DNA from: Streptomyces noursei
GTDB taxonomy: Bacteria; Actinomycetota; Actinomycetes; Streptomycetales; Streptomycetaceae
Length of the DNA: 64,000 bases
Assembly (NCBI RefSeq): GCF_016917755.1
Contig: NZ_CP070326.1
Span: 2,852,001 to 2,916,000, forward strand
Direction: 5' to 3'
The notes under the pieces are model-generated. The model was not told the DNA's origin. It did not search any database and saw only the letters and a list, made by a program, of their open reading frames with translations. Below are positions 34,412 to 42,353 of the stretch, piece by piece. Numbering within the stretch: position 1 is the first letter of the stretch; each line of letters opens with the position of its first letter. Position numbers and translations under genes: made by a program.

Positions 34412-34822
34412 GTGATCAGCATGGCAGGCACGCCGACGATGTTCCCCACTCTGCTCTACCGGGACGTCCCGGGCGCCCTCGGACAGCTGACGGAGGCGTT
34501 CGGATTCGCCGTCGCCGTGCGGTACGACGGCGCGGACGGACAGGTGCTGCACGCCGAACTCGCCTATGGCGACGGGGTGGTGATGGTCGGTTCGAAGGGC
34601 CGCGGCGGCCCGTTCGACGAGGCGATGAAGGGCGCCGGACCGAGCGGCGTCTACGTCGTCGTCGAGGATCCCGACGAGCACTGCGAACGGGCCCGGCGGG
34701 CCGGGGTGGAGATCCTGGTGCCGCCCACGGACCAGGACTACGGCGCGCGGGACTACCTCGCCCGGGACGCCGAGGGCAACGTCTGGAGCTTCGGCACCTA
34801 CCGGCCGGGCGGGGCGGGGTGA
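34412..34822 (+). CDS. VOC superfamily (glyoxalase-like) protein
   Basis: A 136-residue vicinal-oxygen-chelate protein with two beta-alpha-beta-beta-beta units. Recognisable parts are LLYRDVPGALGQLTEAFGFA, then DPDEHCERARRAGVEI and DAEGNVWSFGTYRP. The C-terminal Glu of the metal set is replaced by the DAEGN/WSFG form common in PhnB and bleomycin-resistance-like proteins. Its neighbours give no pathway. The GTG at 34412 or ATG at 34421 may be the start. Confidence 0.85.
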   Translation: MISMAGTPTMFPTLLYRDVPGALGQLTEAFGFAVAVRYDGADGQVLHAELAYGDGVVMVGSKGRGGPFDEAMKGAGPSGVYVVVEDPDEHCERARRAGVEILVPPTDQDYGARDYLARDAEGNVWSFGTYRPGGAG

Positions 34823-34856
34823 GAGCCCGCCCCGCCCGGCCGGAGTGCCCGGGCCG

Positions 34857-36308
34857 TCACGCGCCGCCGGTGTGGACCTGGAAGGCCGCCCGGCGGACGG
34901 CCTTGGCGAGCGCCGGGTCGGGGTGGGCCGCGGCCAGCGCCACCAGCACCTGGACGGTGCGCGGGTGGCCGACGGCGCGGACCTCCTCCAGCAGTCGCGG
35001 CACCGAGCCCTGGACGGCCGAGTCCAGGTGCCGGACGAGCAGTTGGGTCTCGCCGTGGTCGGCCACGGCCGCCGCGGTGTCCACCCACAGCCAGGTCGAC
35101 TCCTCGCGGGTGAGGACGTCGGGCGCGGTCTCCGGGTCGCCGCCCTCGTGCTCGAAGAGCCACAGCAGGGCGTAGGGGCGCAGGCCCGGCTCCTCCGCGG
35201 CGGTGCGCACGGCCGGTTCCGCGGGGGCGCCGACCGCGCGCAGCGCCTCGAAGGCCAGCCCGCGCAGCAGCGCGTCCTCGCCGCGGGCGACGGCGAGCAG
35301 TTCCTCGACGGCGGCGCCGACGGAGCGGGCGGCGAGCCAGGCGCGGTACTCGGCACGGGCCGGGCCCGGGGTCAGCCGGGCGCAGCCGCGCAGCATCGCC
35401 TCCGCGGACTGCTCGATGTTGCCGGCCGGGCTCTGCGCGGCGACGCAGATCTGCTCCAGCTTGACCCACACCGACCAGTTGCCGAGCGGCGTCAGCTGCG
35501 CCTCCTGGCCGTGCCGGCCGGCTTCTTCGGCGCCCTGGTGGGCCGCCCCGCCGGCGCCCGCCGGCGGCATCAGCGCGCCGACCGCGCGCAGGGCGTCCAG
35601 CGCCCAGCGCAGCAGGTCGGCGAGCGGCGCCCCCGCGGCGTCGCTCGTCGTTCCCGCGGCGTCGGTGCCGTCCGGGGCCGGGTCCGCGCCGTAGGGGACC
35701 TCGCAGCGTTCGGTGCGCAGTTCGGCGACGCGCTGGTCGAGCATGTCGAGCAGCACCGGCAGGCGTACCGGCCCGGCGGACAGGTGCAGCAGGGACAGCA
35801 GCTGCGGGACGGCCTCGACGACCTCGGCGACGGCGGCCGGGCCGGCCGCCGCCGGGGCCGGCAGGGCCAGCGACCAGGCGTCGAAGAGCGCGACCCAGCC
35901 GCGCAGCGCGGCGGTGTCGTCGCGGTCCCAGGCGCGCAGCCGCCAGCCGGGGCGGGCGAGGCCGTCGTGGAGTTCGACGAGTCCGGCGAGCCGGGCTCGG
36001 TCCCAGTCGGTTCGGACCTGGTGGGGCGTCAGGCCCAGGGCCTCGGCGGCGCCGGCCGCGGCGGCCTGCGGGAGCGATCCGTCGGGGCCGGCGCGGAGGC
36101 TGCCCGCGCGGTCGGCCCAGCGCGCGAGACGGGCCGCGCCGGCCAGTGCGGCACGGGCCTGGCGGGCCAGTTCCGCGGGCGACGGGGTGCCCTCGGGCGG
36201 CCGGGGCGCCGGGCGGGTGGCCCGGGTGCTCACCGCCCGGCGGGCGGCCGCAATCGGTTGGCGGGGGACGAGTCGGAGCCGGGAGTCGCGCGGTGTACGG
36301 GACGTCAC
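34857..36308 (-). CDS. Helical protein of unknown function
   Basis: A 483-residue Ala/Leu-rich protein without signal peptide or membrane helix. The N-terminal 50 residues are basic. Residues about 60-150 contain what may be a winged-helix region (EALGLTPHQVRTDWDRARLAGLVEL). The C-terminal third has short helical repeats resembling HEAT units (RLLEEVRAVGHPRTVQVLVALAAAHPDPALAKAVRRAA). I do not recognise the family beyond similar Streptomyces proteins. The GTG at 36308 is chosen; no Shine-Dalgarno is visible, so a leaderless start is possible. Confidence 0.75.
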   Translation of the reverse strand: MTSRTPRDSRLRLVPRQPIAAARRAVSTRATRPAPRPPEGTPSPAELARQARAALAGAARLARWADRAGSLRAGPDGSLPQAAAAGAAEALGLTPHQVRTDWDRARLAGLVELHDGLARPGWRLRAWDRDDTAALRGWVALFDAWSLALPAPAAAGPAAVAEVVEAVPQLLSLLHLSAGPVRLPVLLDMLDQRVAELRTERCEVPYGADPAPDGTDAAGTTSDAAGAPLADLLRWALDALRAVGALMPPAGAGGAAHQGAEEAGRHGQEAQLTPLGNWSVWVKLEQICVAAQSPAGNIEQSAEAMLRGCARLTPGPARAEYRAWLAARSVGAAVEELLAVARGEDALLRGLAFEALRAVGAPAEPAVRTAAEEPGLRPYALLWLFEHEGGDPETAPDVLTREESTWLWVDTAAAVADHGETQLLVRHLDSAVQGSVPRLLEEVRAVGHPRTVQVLVALAAAHPDPALAKAVRRAAFQVHTGGA

Positions 36309-36443
36309 AAGAGCAGTCTTGCCGCTGACGGCCCGAAAACCCAATCGGAACCCGGCTTGCGGCTCTTCCGGTGCGCGTCACCCCGCCGCCCCATCCCCGA
36401 TAGGGGGAGTTGTCCGCCCGTCCACCTCCGCCGGGCGGCGCCG

Positions 36444-37607
36444 TCACATGAGGGGCGTGAGGAAGCGGCGCAGGGTCTCCTCGTAGCGGTCCGGGGCGGC
36501 GTTCCACATCGCGGCGTGCGGGGCGTGCGGGACGGGCTGAAGGGTGATCAGCTCCGGGCGGCGGGCGGCGAAGCGCCGGGAGGCGTCCCAGGGGGCGAGG
36601 AGGTCCTCGGGGCCGTGGAAGAGGAGGACGGGCACGTCGAGCTCTTCGGGGTCGACGGCGTCGGCCGGGCGGTCGACGGGCAGTCCGGTGTGGCCCTCGG
36701 CGGCGCGGACGGCCAGCGGGAGCAGGGCCCGCGGGATGCGCCGGGCGGCGGCCAGCGCGCGGACGGTGGCGTCCCGGTCCAGGACCGGGGAGTCCAGGAC
36801 GAGGCCGGAGACGCGGTGGCGCAGGGCGGAGTTGACGGCGGCGCGCAGCGCCATGGTGGCGCCGGCGGACCAGCCGTACAGGACGACCCTGCGGGCGCCG
36901 TAGCGGACGGCGTAGCGGATCGCGGCGTCCAGGTCGCGCCACTCGGTTTCGCCGAGGTGGTGGATGCCGTCGGCGGTGCGCGGGGCGCCGGGGTCGTTGC
37001 GGTAGGAGAGGACGAGGACGGGGAAGCGGTGGTGGTGCAGGAACGGCAGCACCACCATGGGGTGTTCGCGGGTGGTGCCGATGCCGTGGACGGCGATGAC
37101 CCAGGTGTCGCGGGCGCCCGGCACGAACCACGCGGGCAGCGCCCCCAGTTCGCCGGGGATGTCGACGTCGGCGCAGGTGATGCCGAGGGCGTCCTGGGGG
37201 TTGCCGATGTGCACCTGCGGGGTCAGCCGCATCCGGGCGCCGGGCCTCAGGGTGCCGTGGGTGACCCGCTCCAGGCGGCGTACGACGGCGTCGGCGGGGT
37301 GCGGGCCGCCGTGGACGACGGGGCCGACCACCGCATGGCAGCCGGCGCCGGAGAGGCCGTAGGTGCCGGGTCTGAGGGACACCAGGCTGCGGGTGAGGGC
37401 GATGCGGTCGCCGGCGGCGGAGTGGACGGTGAGCCGGGAGTCGCCCGGGAAGGGGTGGCCGGGCGACGGTTTCAGGGCAACGTCGCCGGCGTACCGCCCG
37501 GCCGCCACGGCGGCCGCCCCGGCACCGATCACTGTGGTGGCGGTCACCGCCGCCACGGTTCCCCGTCGCACCCCTCCAGTGTGCGCAGCGCCCCCGGTCC
37601 CGGCCAC
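36444..37607 (-). CDS. Alpha/beta hydrolase with N-terminal membrane segment
   Basis: A 387-residue protein. Residues about 18-40 are hydrophobic and could be a signal anchor. The hydrolase core begins near 165 (WVIAVHGIGTTREHP), with the nucleophile elbow GWSAGATMAL, the acid in LFHGPEDLLAPWDASRR and the His in VPHAPHAAMW. It is similar to secreted or membrane-tethered esterases and prolyl-oligopeptidase-like hydrolases of actinomycetes. The substrate is unknown. The GTG at 37607 is used; a GTG at 37572 is next to GGAGGG but too close. Confidence 0.83.
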   Translation of the reverse strand: MAGTGGAAHTGGVRRGTVAAVTATTVIGAGAAAVAAGRYAGDVALKPSPGHPFPGDSRLTVHSAAGDRIALTRSLVSLRPGTYGLSGAGCHAVVGPVVHGGPHPADAVVRRLERVTHGTLRPGARMRLTPQVHIGNPQDALGITCADVDIPGELGALPAWFVPGARDTWVIAVHGIGTTREHPMVVLPFLHHHRFPVLVLSYRNDPGAPRTADGIHHLGETEWRDLDAAIRYAVRYGARRVVLYGWSAGATMALRAAVNSALRHRVSGLVLDSPVLDRDATVRALAAARRIPRALLPLAVRAAEGHTGLPVDRPADAVDPEELDVPVLLFHGPEDLLAPWDASRRFAARRPELITLQPVPHAPHAAMWNAAPDRYEETLRRFLTPLM

Positions 37608-37706
37608 CGGGCGCCCGGGGTCGGCCGCCGGACCAGCGGTGTCGTGCCGGTCACGGGGCCGGGCGGGGCGCTTCCCGGGGTGCTGCGCGGCGCGCTCGGC
37701 GGAGCG

Positions 37707-38375
37707 TTACGCGGGGGCGTGGCCGTGCTGGCCGTAGCCGCGCAGCCGCTCCCCCGCGGCGTCCAGTTGGGCGGGCGACAGCAGGCTGGGGGTGTGGCCG
37801 GGCACGGAGACGGCGGTGAGCCAGACCCGGCACATCCACTCCAGTTGGGCCGTGCGGTCCAGTGCCTGGGCGAGGTCGTCGCCGTAGGCGATGGTGCCGT
37901 GGTTCTGCAGGAGTGCGGCGGTGCGGTCGCGGAGCGCGTCGAGCATGTGGGCGGCGAGTTCGTCGCTGCCGTAGAGCGCGTAGGGCGCGACGCGCACGGG
38001 TCCGCCGAGCGCGGCGGCCATGTAGTGGATGGGCGGGAGTTCGGGGACGAGGGTGGAGACGGCGGTGGCGTGCGGGGCGTGGGTGTGCACGATCGCGGTC
38101 GCCGGGGTGTGCCGGTAGACGGCCAGGTGGAGCGGAAGTTCGCTGGTCGGGCGCAACCGGCCGATGATCGGGCGGCCTTCGAGGTCCACCCCGGTGATGT
38201 CGGAGGGGCCGAGCCGGTCGTAGGGGACACCGCTGGGGGTGACCAGGATCAGGTCCTTGACACGGACCGAGACGTTGCCCGAGGTGCCGACGACGAGCCC
38301 GTCCGCGGCGGTCCGGCGAGCGGTGGCGACGAGCTCGCTCCAGGCGTCGGCGAGGTGGTCGGGGTGGTCCTTCAT
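37707..38375 (-). CDS. Class II aldolase/adducin family protein
   Basis: A 222-residue zinc-dependent aldolase of the L-fuculose-phosphate/ribulose-phosphate epimerase type. Visible parts are the phosphate-binding GTSGNVSVR, the acid region RPTSELPLH, the zinc pair VHTHAPHATA, and LLQNHGTIAYG with the third His. The ATG at 38375 has GGAGGA 4 bases away; the longer frame upstream is not conserved. The sugar-phosphate substrate cannot be told. It stands alone, with a palindrome in its upstream region. Confidence 0.88.
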   Translation of the reverse strand: MKDHPDHLADAWSELVATARRTAADGLVVGTSGNVSVRVKDLILVTPSGVPYDRLGPSDITGVDLEGRPIIGRLRPTSELPLHLAVYRHTPATAIVHTHAPHATAVSTLVPELPPIHYMAAALGGPVRVAPYALYGSDELAAHMLDALRDRTAALLQNHGTIAYGDDLAQALDRTAQLEWMCRVWLTAVSVPGHTPSLLSPAQLDAAGERLRGYGQHGHAPA

Positions 38376-38479
38376 GGGTCCTCCGGTGCGACGCTGCGGG
38401 ACGTGCGGAAACGCACGAGGGTGATCCACTACACCGTACGGGCGGGCCGGGGCACTGTACGCCATGGCACCATCCACCC

Positions 38480-38502
38480 GGTATCCGCCATATGTGGATA
38501 CC
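38480..38502. promoter_or_regulatory. 23-bp palindrome in divergent promoter region
   Basis: GGTATCC-GCCATATGT-GGATACC lies between the aldolase gene and the GH25 remnant, in a locally AT-rich stretch. It is a candidate operator for the aldolase gene. Confidence 0.45.
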
Positions 38503-38605
38503 TATTCCTCTCAGGTGAATTGGCCGGAGATCGACCATCTTGCGTCGATCATCCATTAGCGTCGAGTGAACCGCACCCCTCACATGTCATCACCCAGGGG
38601 GATCC

Positions 38606-39142
38606 ATGACTTGTGACCGCACCACCCCCCGGGCCAGGTGGGCGACCGTGATAGCGGTGGTATCGCCGGCCGGCACCGCACTCGCCGGACATCCCGCCCG
38701 GGCCGCCGCGGACGGCCGGCCGCTGGGCCAGGCCCGGTACTACCTCCGGCACGGCGGTCACTGGAAGGCCGACGGCTGGACCCTGCCGCCCGCCCTCGAC
38801 ATCGAGCACACCCCGCACGACGCCCGGCGGCCGTGCTTCGGGCTGGGCCGGGCGGCGACGGTCCGTTGGATACGGGCGTTCCGCGACGAGGTGCGGCGCA
38901 CCACGGGCCGGCGGCCGGTGATCTACACCACAACCCGGCGGTGGAATCGCTGCACGGGCGGCAACCGGGCCTTCGGCGCGACCCATCCGCTCTGGCTGGC
39001 GGACTACTCGGACGCGGTGCGACCGCCCGCCGGCTGGTCGTACCCGACCCTCCGGCAGTACGCCTCCCACGGGCCGCTGCCGGGCGATCAGGACCGCTGG
39101 AACGGGACCCTGGCCCAGCTCACGAAGTTTGCCGACGGGTGA
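38606..39142 (+). pseudogene. Truncated secreted GH25 lysozyme
   Basis: A 178-residue frame with a signal-like N-terminus (RARWATVIAVVSPAGTALAG, ending ARA). It joins directly to the middle of a glycoside hydrolase family 25 domain: QARYYLRHGGHWKADGWTLP, PALDIEHTP, RRPVIYTTTRRWNRCTGG, THPLWLADYSD. A complete GH25 begins with a DVSxxQG strand, a catalytic Asp and about 60 more residues, and all of that is missing. DIE survives but the barrel cannot close. The reading frame is intact, so this is an in-frame internal deletion rather than a decayed gene. It is probably inactive. Confidence 0.7.
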
Positions 39143-39209
39143 GACGGAAGTGGCAGCTGAGGCGCCTCCGCGTGAACACTGCGGGGGTGTCACCGCGGCG
39201 CCCGGCCCA

Positions 39210-39231
39210 GTTCACTTTCCGTTCACCCGTC
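39210..39231 (+). promoter_or_regulatory. PHO box of the phosphate transporter gene
   Basis: Two 11-base direct repeats, GTTCACTTTCC and GTTCACCCGTC, match the Streptomyces PhoP consensus GTTCACC-type unit. They lie 51 bases upstream of the pit start. This predicts control by PhoR-PhoP. Confidence 0.8.
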
Positions 39232-39281
39232 GTCCGTACGGTCCCGACGACACTGACCTTCCAAACGGATTGCCTGGGTGA

Positions 39282-40610
39282 ATGGAACACATCACGCTTC
39301 TCATCGGGATCGTGATCGTCACGGCCTTGGTGTTCGACTTTACGAACGGCTTCCACGACACGGCCAACGCTATGGCCACCACCATCTCCACCGGGGCCCT
39401 GCGACCCAAGACCGCGGTGGCGATGTCGGCGGGACTCAATCTCGTCGGGGCGTTCCTCTCCGTCGAGGTGGCCAAGACCATCTCCGGCGGCATCATCGAC
39501 GAGAGCTCCGGCATCAGACCTGAAGTGATCTTCGCCGGTCTGGTCGGCGCCATCATCTGGAACCTCCTGACCTGGCTCGCCGGTCTCCCCTCCAGTTCGT
39601 CCCACGCCCTCTTCGGCGGTCTGATCGGCGCGACGCTGGTCTCCGTCGGCACCCACGGGGTGCACGGCCAGGCCGTGGTGATGAAGGTCCTGATCCCGGC
39701 GGTGGCCGCTCCGTTCGTCGCGGGGCTCGCCTCGATGGCGGCGACCCGGCTCACCTACCGGCTGGCCCGCACCCGCGCCGAGGCCGACACCGCCAAGGGC
39801 TACCGCGCCGGGCAGATCGCCTCGGCGGCCCTGGTCTCGCTGGCCCACGGCACCAACGACGCGCAGAAGACGATGGGTGTGATCACCCTCGCGCTGATCA
39901 CCGGCGGGGTCGTCGCCCCGCACTCCGACCCGCCGATGTGGGTCATCGCCTCCGCGGGCCTGGCCATCGCGCTCGGCACCTACCTGGGCGGCTGGCGGAT
40001 CATCCGCACCATGGGCAAGGGCATCACCGACATCCAGCCGCCGCAGGGCTTCGCCGCCCAGACCGGCGCCGCGGCCACCATCCTGGCCTCCTCCCACCTC
40101 GGCTTCGCGCTCTCCACCACCCAGGTCTGCTCCGGCGCCGTGATGGGCTCCGGGCTGGGCCGCAAGGGCGGCGTGGTGCGCTGGTCCACGGCTGGGCGGA
40201 TGGTCGTGGCCTGGGGGCTGACCCTGCCGGCCGCCGGCCTGGTCTCCGCGGGTGCCGCCTTCCTCGCCGACCAGGGCACCTGGGGCGTGACAGCGGTCGC
40301 CGTGTCGGCCCTGGCGATCGGCGGCGGCATCTGGGCGGCCTCCCGGCGCAAGCCGGTGGACCACACCAACGTCAACGACGGTCCGGCGGCGGAGCCGGCC
40401 GGTGTCGTCACCACGGCGCTGCAGACCGTCGCCCCGCCCCCGGCGGGCCCGGTCGCCTCGCCGGCCAGCGCTCCGACGGCCGCCAAGGCTGTCGTCGCTC
40501 CCACCCACCCGGACCCGGTTGTCGCTCCCATCCACCCGGACCCGGTTGCCGCTCCCACCCACCCGGACCCGGCGCAATCCCCCGCCCGGCCCGCGGCGGC
40601 CACCTCCTGA
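39282..40610 (+). CDS. pit: Low-affinity inorganic phosphate transporter (PiT)
   Basis: A 442-residue PiT-family symporter. The duplicated signature is visible as FDFTNGFHDTANAMATTIST (about 19-38) and SLAHGTNDAQKTMGVITLAL (about 187-206). There are about 10 membrane helices and GLPSSSSHALFGGLIGA in the middle. The last 75 residues are a Pro/Ala-rich cytoplasmic tail with three HPDP repeats. A PHO box lies upstream, and the small membrane protein gene follows after 30 bases. The gene sits beside the cobalamin cluster as pitH2 does in other Streptomyces, as I recall. Confidence 0.94.
   Translation: MEHITLLIGIVIVTALVFDFTNGFHDTANAMATTISTGALRPKTAVAMSAGLNLVGAFLSVEVAKTISGGIIDESSGIRPEVIFAGLVGAIIWNLLTWLAGLPSSSSHALFGGLIGATLVSVGTHGVHGQAVVMKVLIPAVAAPFVAGLASMAATRLTYRLARTRAEADTAKGYRAGQIASAALVSLAHGTNDAQKTMGVITLALITGGVVAPHSDPPMWVIASAGLAIALGTYLGGWRIIRTMGKGITDIQPPQGFAAQTGAAATILASSHLGFALSTTQVCSGAVMGSGLGRKGGVVRWSTAGRMVVAWGLTLPAAGLVSAGAAFLADQGTWGVTAVAVSALAIGGGIWAASRRKPVDHTNVNDGPAAEPAGVVTTALQTVAPPPAGPVASPASAPTAAKAVVAPTHPDPVVAPIHPDPVAAPTHPDPAQSPARPAAATS
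40494..40574 (+). repeat. Three 27-bp in-frame tandem repeats in pit
   Basis: Nearly identical 27-base units encode VAPTHPDPV, VAPIHPDPV and AAPTHPDPA at the C-terminal tail of the phosphate transporter. The copy number is probably variable between strains. Confidence 0.9.
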
Positions 40611-40640
40611 CGCCGACCACCCAGACCTAAGGACTACGCA

Positions 40641-40880
40641 ATGCACATCGACTGGGCAGCTCTCGGCCAGGTCTTCGGCGTCAGCCTCGTGGTGACGGTG
40701 GGGCTCGTGGGCCTGTTCACCGTCGGGATCGTGGGCGTCTCCCGCAAGCCCGCAGCGGAGGGCGCGCCGGCGACCACGCCCACCGCACCGGCCGCCGGGG
40801 CGCGCGCCGGGGCACTGGCGGCCTTCGCGCTCTGCGCGGCGGCCGTGGCGTACGGGATCTACCTGATCGTCGCCGCCTGA
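40641..40880 (+). CDS. Small two-helix membrane protein next to pit
   Basis: A 79-residue protein with helices at about 10-33 (VFGVSLVVTVGLVGLFTVGI) and 57-78, joined by a Pro/Ala/Thr linker. It follows the pit gene by 30 bases with AAGGA before its ATG, so it is in the same transcript. Homologues accompany pit genes in Streptomyces. A modulatory role for the transporter is inferred only from linkage. Confidence 0.82.
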   Translation: MHIDWAALGQVFGVSLVVTVGLVGLFTVGIVGVSRKPAAEGAPATTPTAPAAGARAGALAAFALCAAAVAYGIYLIVAA

Positions 40881-40907
40881 GACCGACGCCGGCGGATCCG
40901 GCAACGG

Positions 40908-40958
40908 ACGGGGCGTCCGAGAAGGCACGGCAGCAGCCGCGGCCCTCGGGCGCCCCGT
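40908..40958. terminator. Bidirectional terminator, pit and SBP genes
   Basis: ACGGGGCG-T-CCGAG pairs with CTCGG-G-CGCCCCGT (13 bp with one mismatch, 23-base loop) between the convergent pit and solute-binding protein operons. Confidence 0.65.
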
Positions 40959-40967
40959 TCGCATGCG

Positions 40968-42353
40968 TCACTGCCGGCCGCTGAGCGCCTGGTCGGCCTC
41001 CTTGGCGAGCTCGTCGGCGATGGCGGTCCCGCCCTGGCTGTCGAGGTACTCCGAGACCCGGATCTGCACCACCTTGCTGAAGGTCTGGTAGTGGGCGCTG
41101 CGCGGTCGCGGCTCGGCGGCGAGCAGGGCCCCTTTGAGCACCTGCGTGTAGGGCGGCGGCCCGTCGGGCGGGGCGGACGGCGCTCCGCCCGCGCCGTGCT
41201 CGCCACGCTGGGCATCGCCCGGCGGCAGCGGGCAGTGCGGCGCCCCGCCGGCCGTGCGGTAGGCCGAGCTGCGGGTCGCCGCGAAGCCCCGTTCCAGCAG
41301 GCAGCGTTCGCTCTCCGGATCGGTCAGCGCCTCGATCAGGGCCCGGGCGCCGGACGGGTGGGTGCTGTCGGCGGCGATCGCGAGGTTCTGCCCGCCCAGC
41401 ACCGACATCCGCTTGCCGTCGGGCCGGGCGGGCAGCTGGGCGACGTCGAACTGGACGAGCGGGGTGAGCTTCTCGGCGATCGAGGCGTACTCCACCGGCC
41501 AGTTGCGCATGAACAGCGCGCGGCCGTCGGCGAACCAGCGGCGGCTCTCGGTCTCGTCCATCGCGGTGGCCTCGTGCGGCATGATCGTGTCGAGCCGGCC
41601 CTTGAGCTCGGCGACGCCCATCTGGAGCGCGCCGATCTGCTCGCCCTTGCTGAAGCTGGTGGCGTCCGGGTTGCCGCCGTTGGCCCAGGCGGCCTCCAGG
41701 GTGTTCACGGTCAGTCCCTCGTAGGGGCGCAGCTGGGCGACCATGCCGTAGAGGGTGGGCGGCGGTTCCTTGCCGGCGGCCTTGGCGGCCCGTGCGGCCT
41801 CGCGGTTGTAGGCGTTGGTCACCTCGACGGCGACGTTCTTCAACTCGCCCCAGTTGGAGGGGGGTTCGGCGGAATGGTGGTACTTCTTCAGGATGTCCTT
41901 GCGGTAGTAGAGGAGCCCGGCGTCCGTGTTGAAGGGGACCGCCCAGATCTTTCCGTCGTCGCCGGTGGCGGTCTTGACCACACTGGGCAGGAAGTCGCCG
42001 TCCAGGCCGCCGTCCCAGGGGCGGATGACGTGGGCGGCGGCGAACTCCGCGGTCCAGGCCACGTCGATGTTGAGCACGTCGTAGCCGCTGTTGCCGGACT
42101 GTCCGGCGGCCAGCAGCTGGCTGCGCTGGGCGTCGGCGGTGTCGGGGAGTTTGACGATCCGCACGGTGCGGCCGGTGCGGCGCTCCCAGGCGTGGATGAG
42201 GTCCTGGCGGACGCCGGAGCTGCTGAGGTCGCTGCCGGTGGCCAGGACGATCGGGCCCTGTTCGGGGGCCGGTCGTCCGGACGTGCAGCCGCCGACCGCG
42301 GCGGTCAGGAGCAGCGCCAGGGCGGCGGCCGGCAGCGCGGCCCTGGCCCTCAC
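40968..42353 (-). CDS. Solute-binding lipoprotein of the caspase-like operon
   Basis: A 461-residue extracytoplasmic family 1 (sugar-type) solute-binding protein. The signal ends in a lipobox VGG-C23, giving a diacyl lipoprotein. The fold is recognisable from GQSGNSGYDVLNIDVAWTAE, IWAVPFNTDAGLLYYRKDIL, EPPSNWGELK and VEYASIAEKLTPLVQFDVAQLP. An insert of about 30 residues (GDAQRGEHGAGGAPSAPPDG) precedes the C-terminal helix. The GTG at 42353 overlaps the stop of the caspase-like gene by 4 bases. No permease or ATPase gene is present, so transport is unlikely. It may present a ligand to the neighbouring membrane protein, which has a similar domain. Confidence 0.87.
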   Translation of the reverse strand: MRARAALPAAALALLLTAAVGGCTSGRPAPEQGPIVLATGSDLSSSGVRQDLIHAWERRTGRTVRIVKLPDTADAQRSQLLAAGQSGNSGYDVLNIDVAWTAEFAAAHVIRPWDGGLDGDFLPSVVKTATGDDGKIWAVPFNTDAGLLYYRKDILKKYHHSAEPPSNWGELKNVAVEVTNAYNREAARAAKAAGKEPPPTLYGMVAQLRPYEGLTVNTLEAAWANGGNPDATSFSKGEQIGALQMGVAELKGRLDTIMPHEATAMDETESRRWFADGRALFMRNWPVEYASIAEKLTPLVQFDVAQLPARPDGKRMSVLGGQNLAIAADSTHPSGARALIEALTDPESERCLLERGFAATRSSAYRTAGGAPHCPLPPGDAQRGEHGAGGAPSAPPDGPPPYTQVLKGALLAAEPRPRSAHYQTFSKVVQIRVSEYLDSQGGTAIADELAKEADQALSGRQ

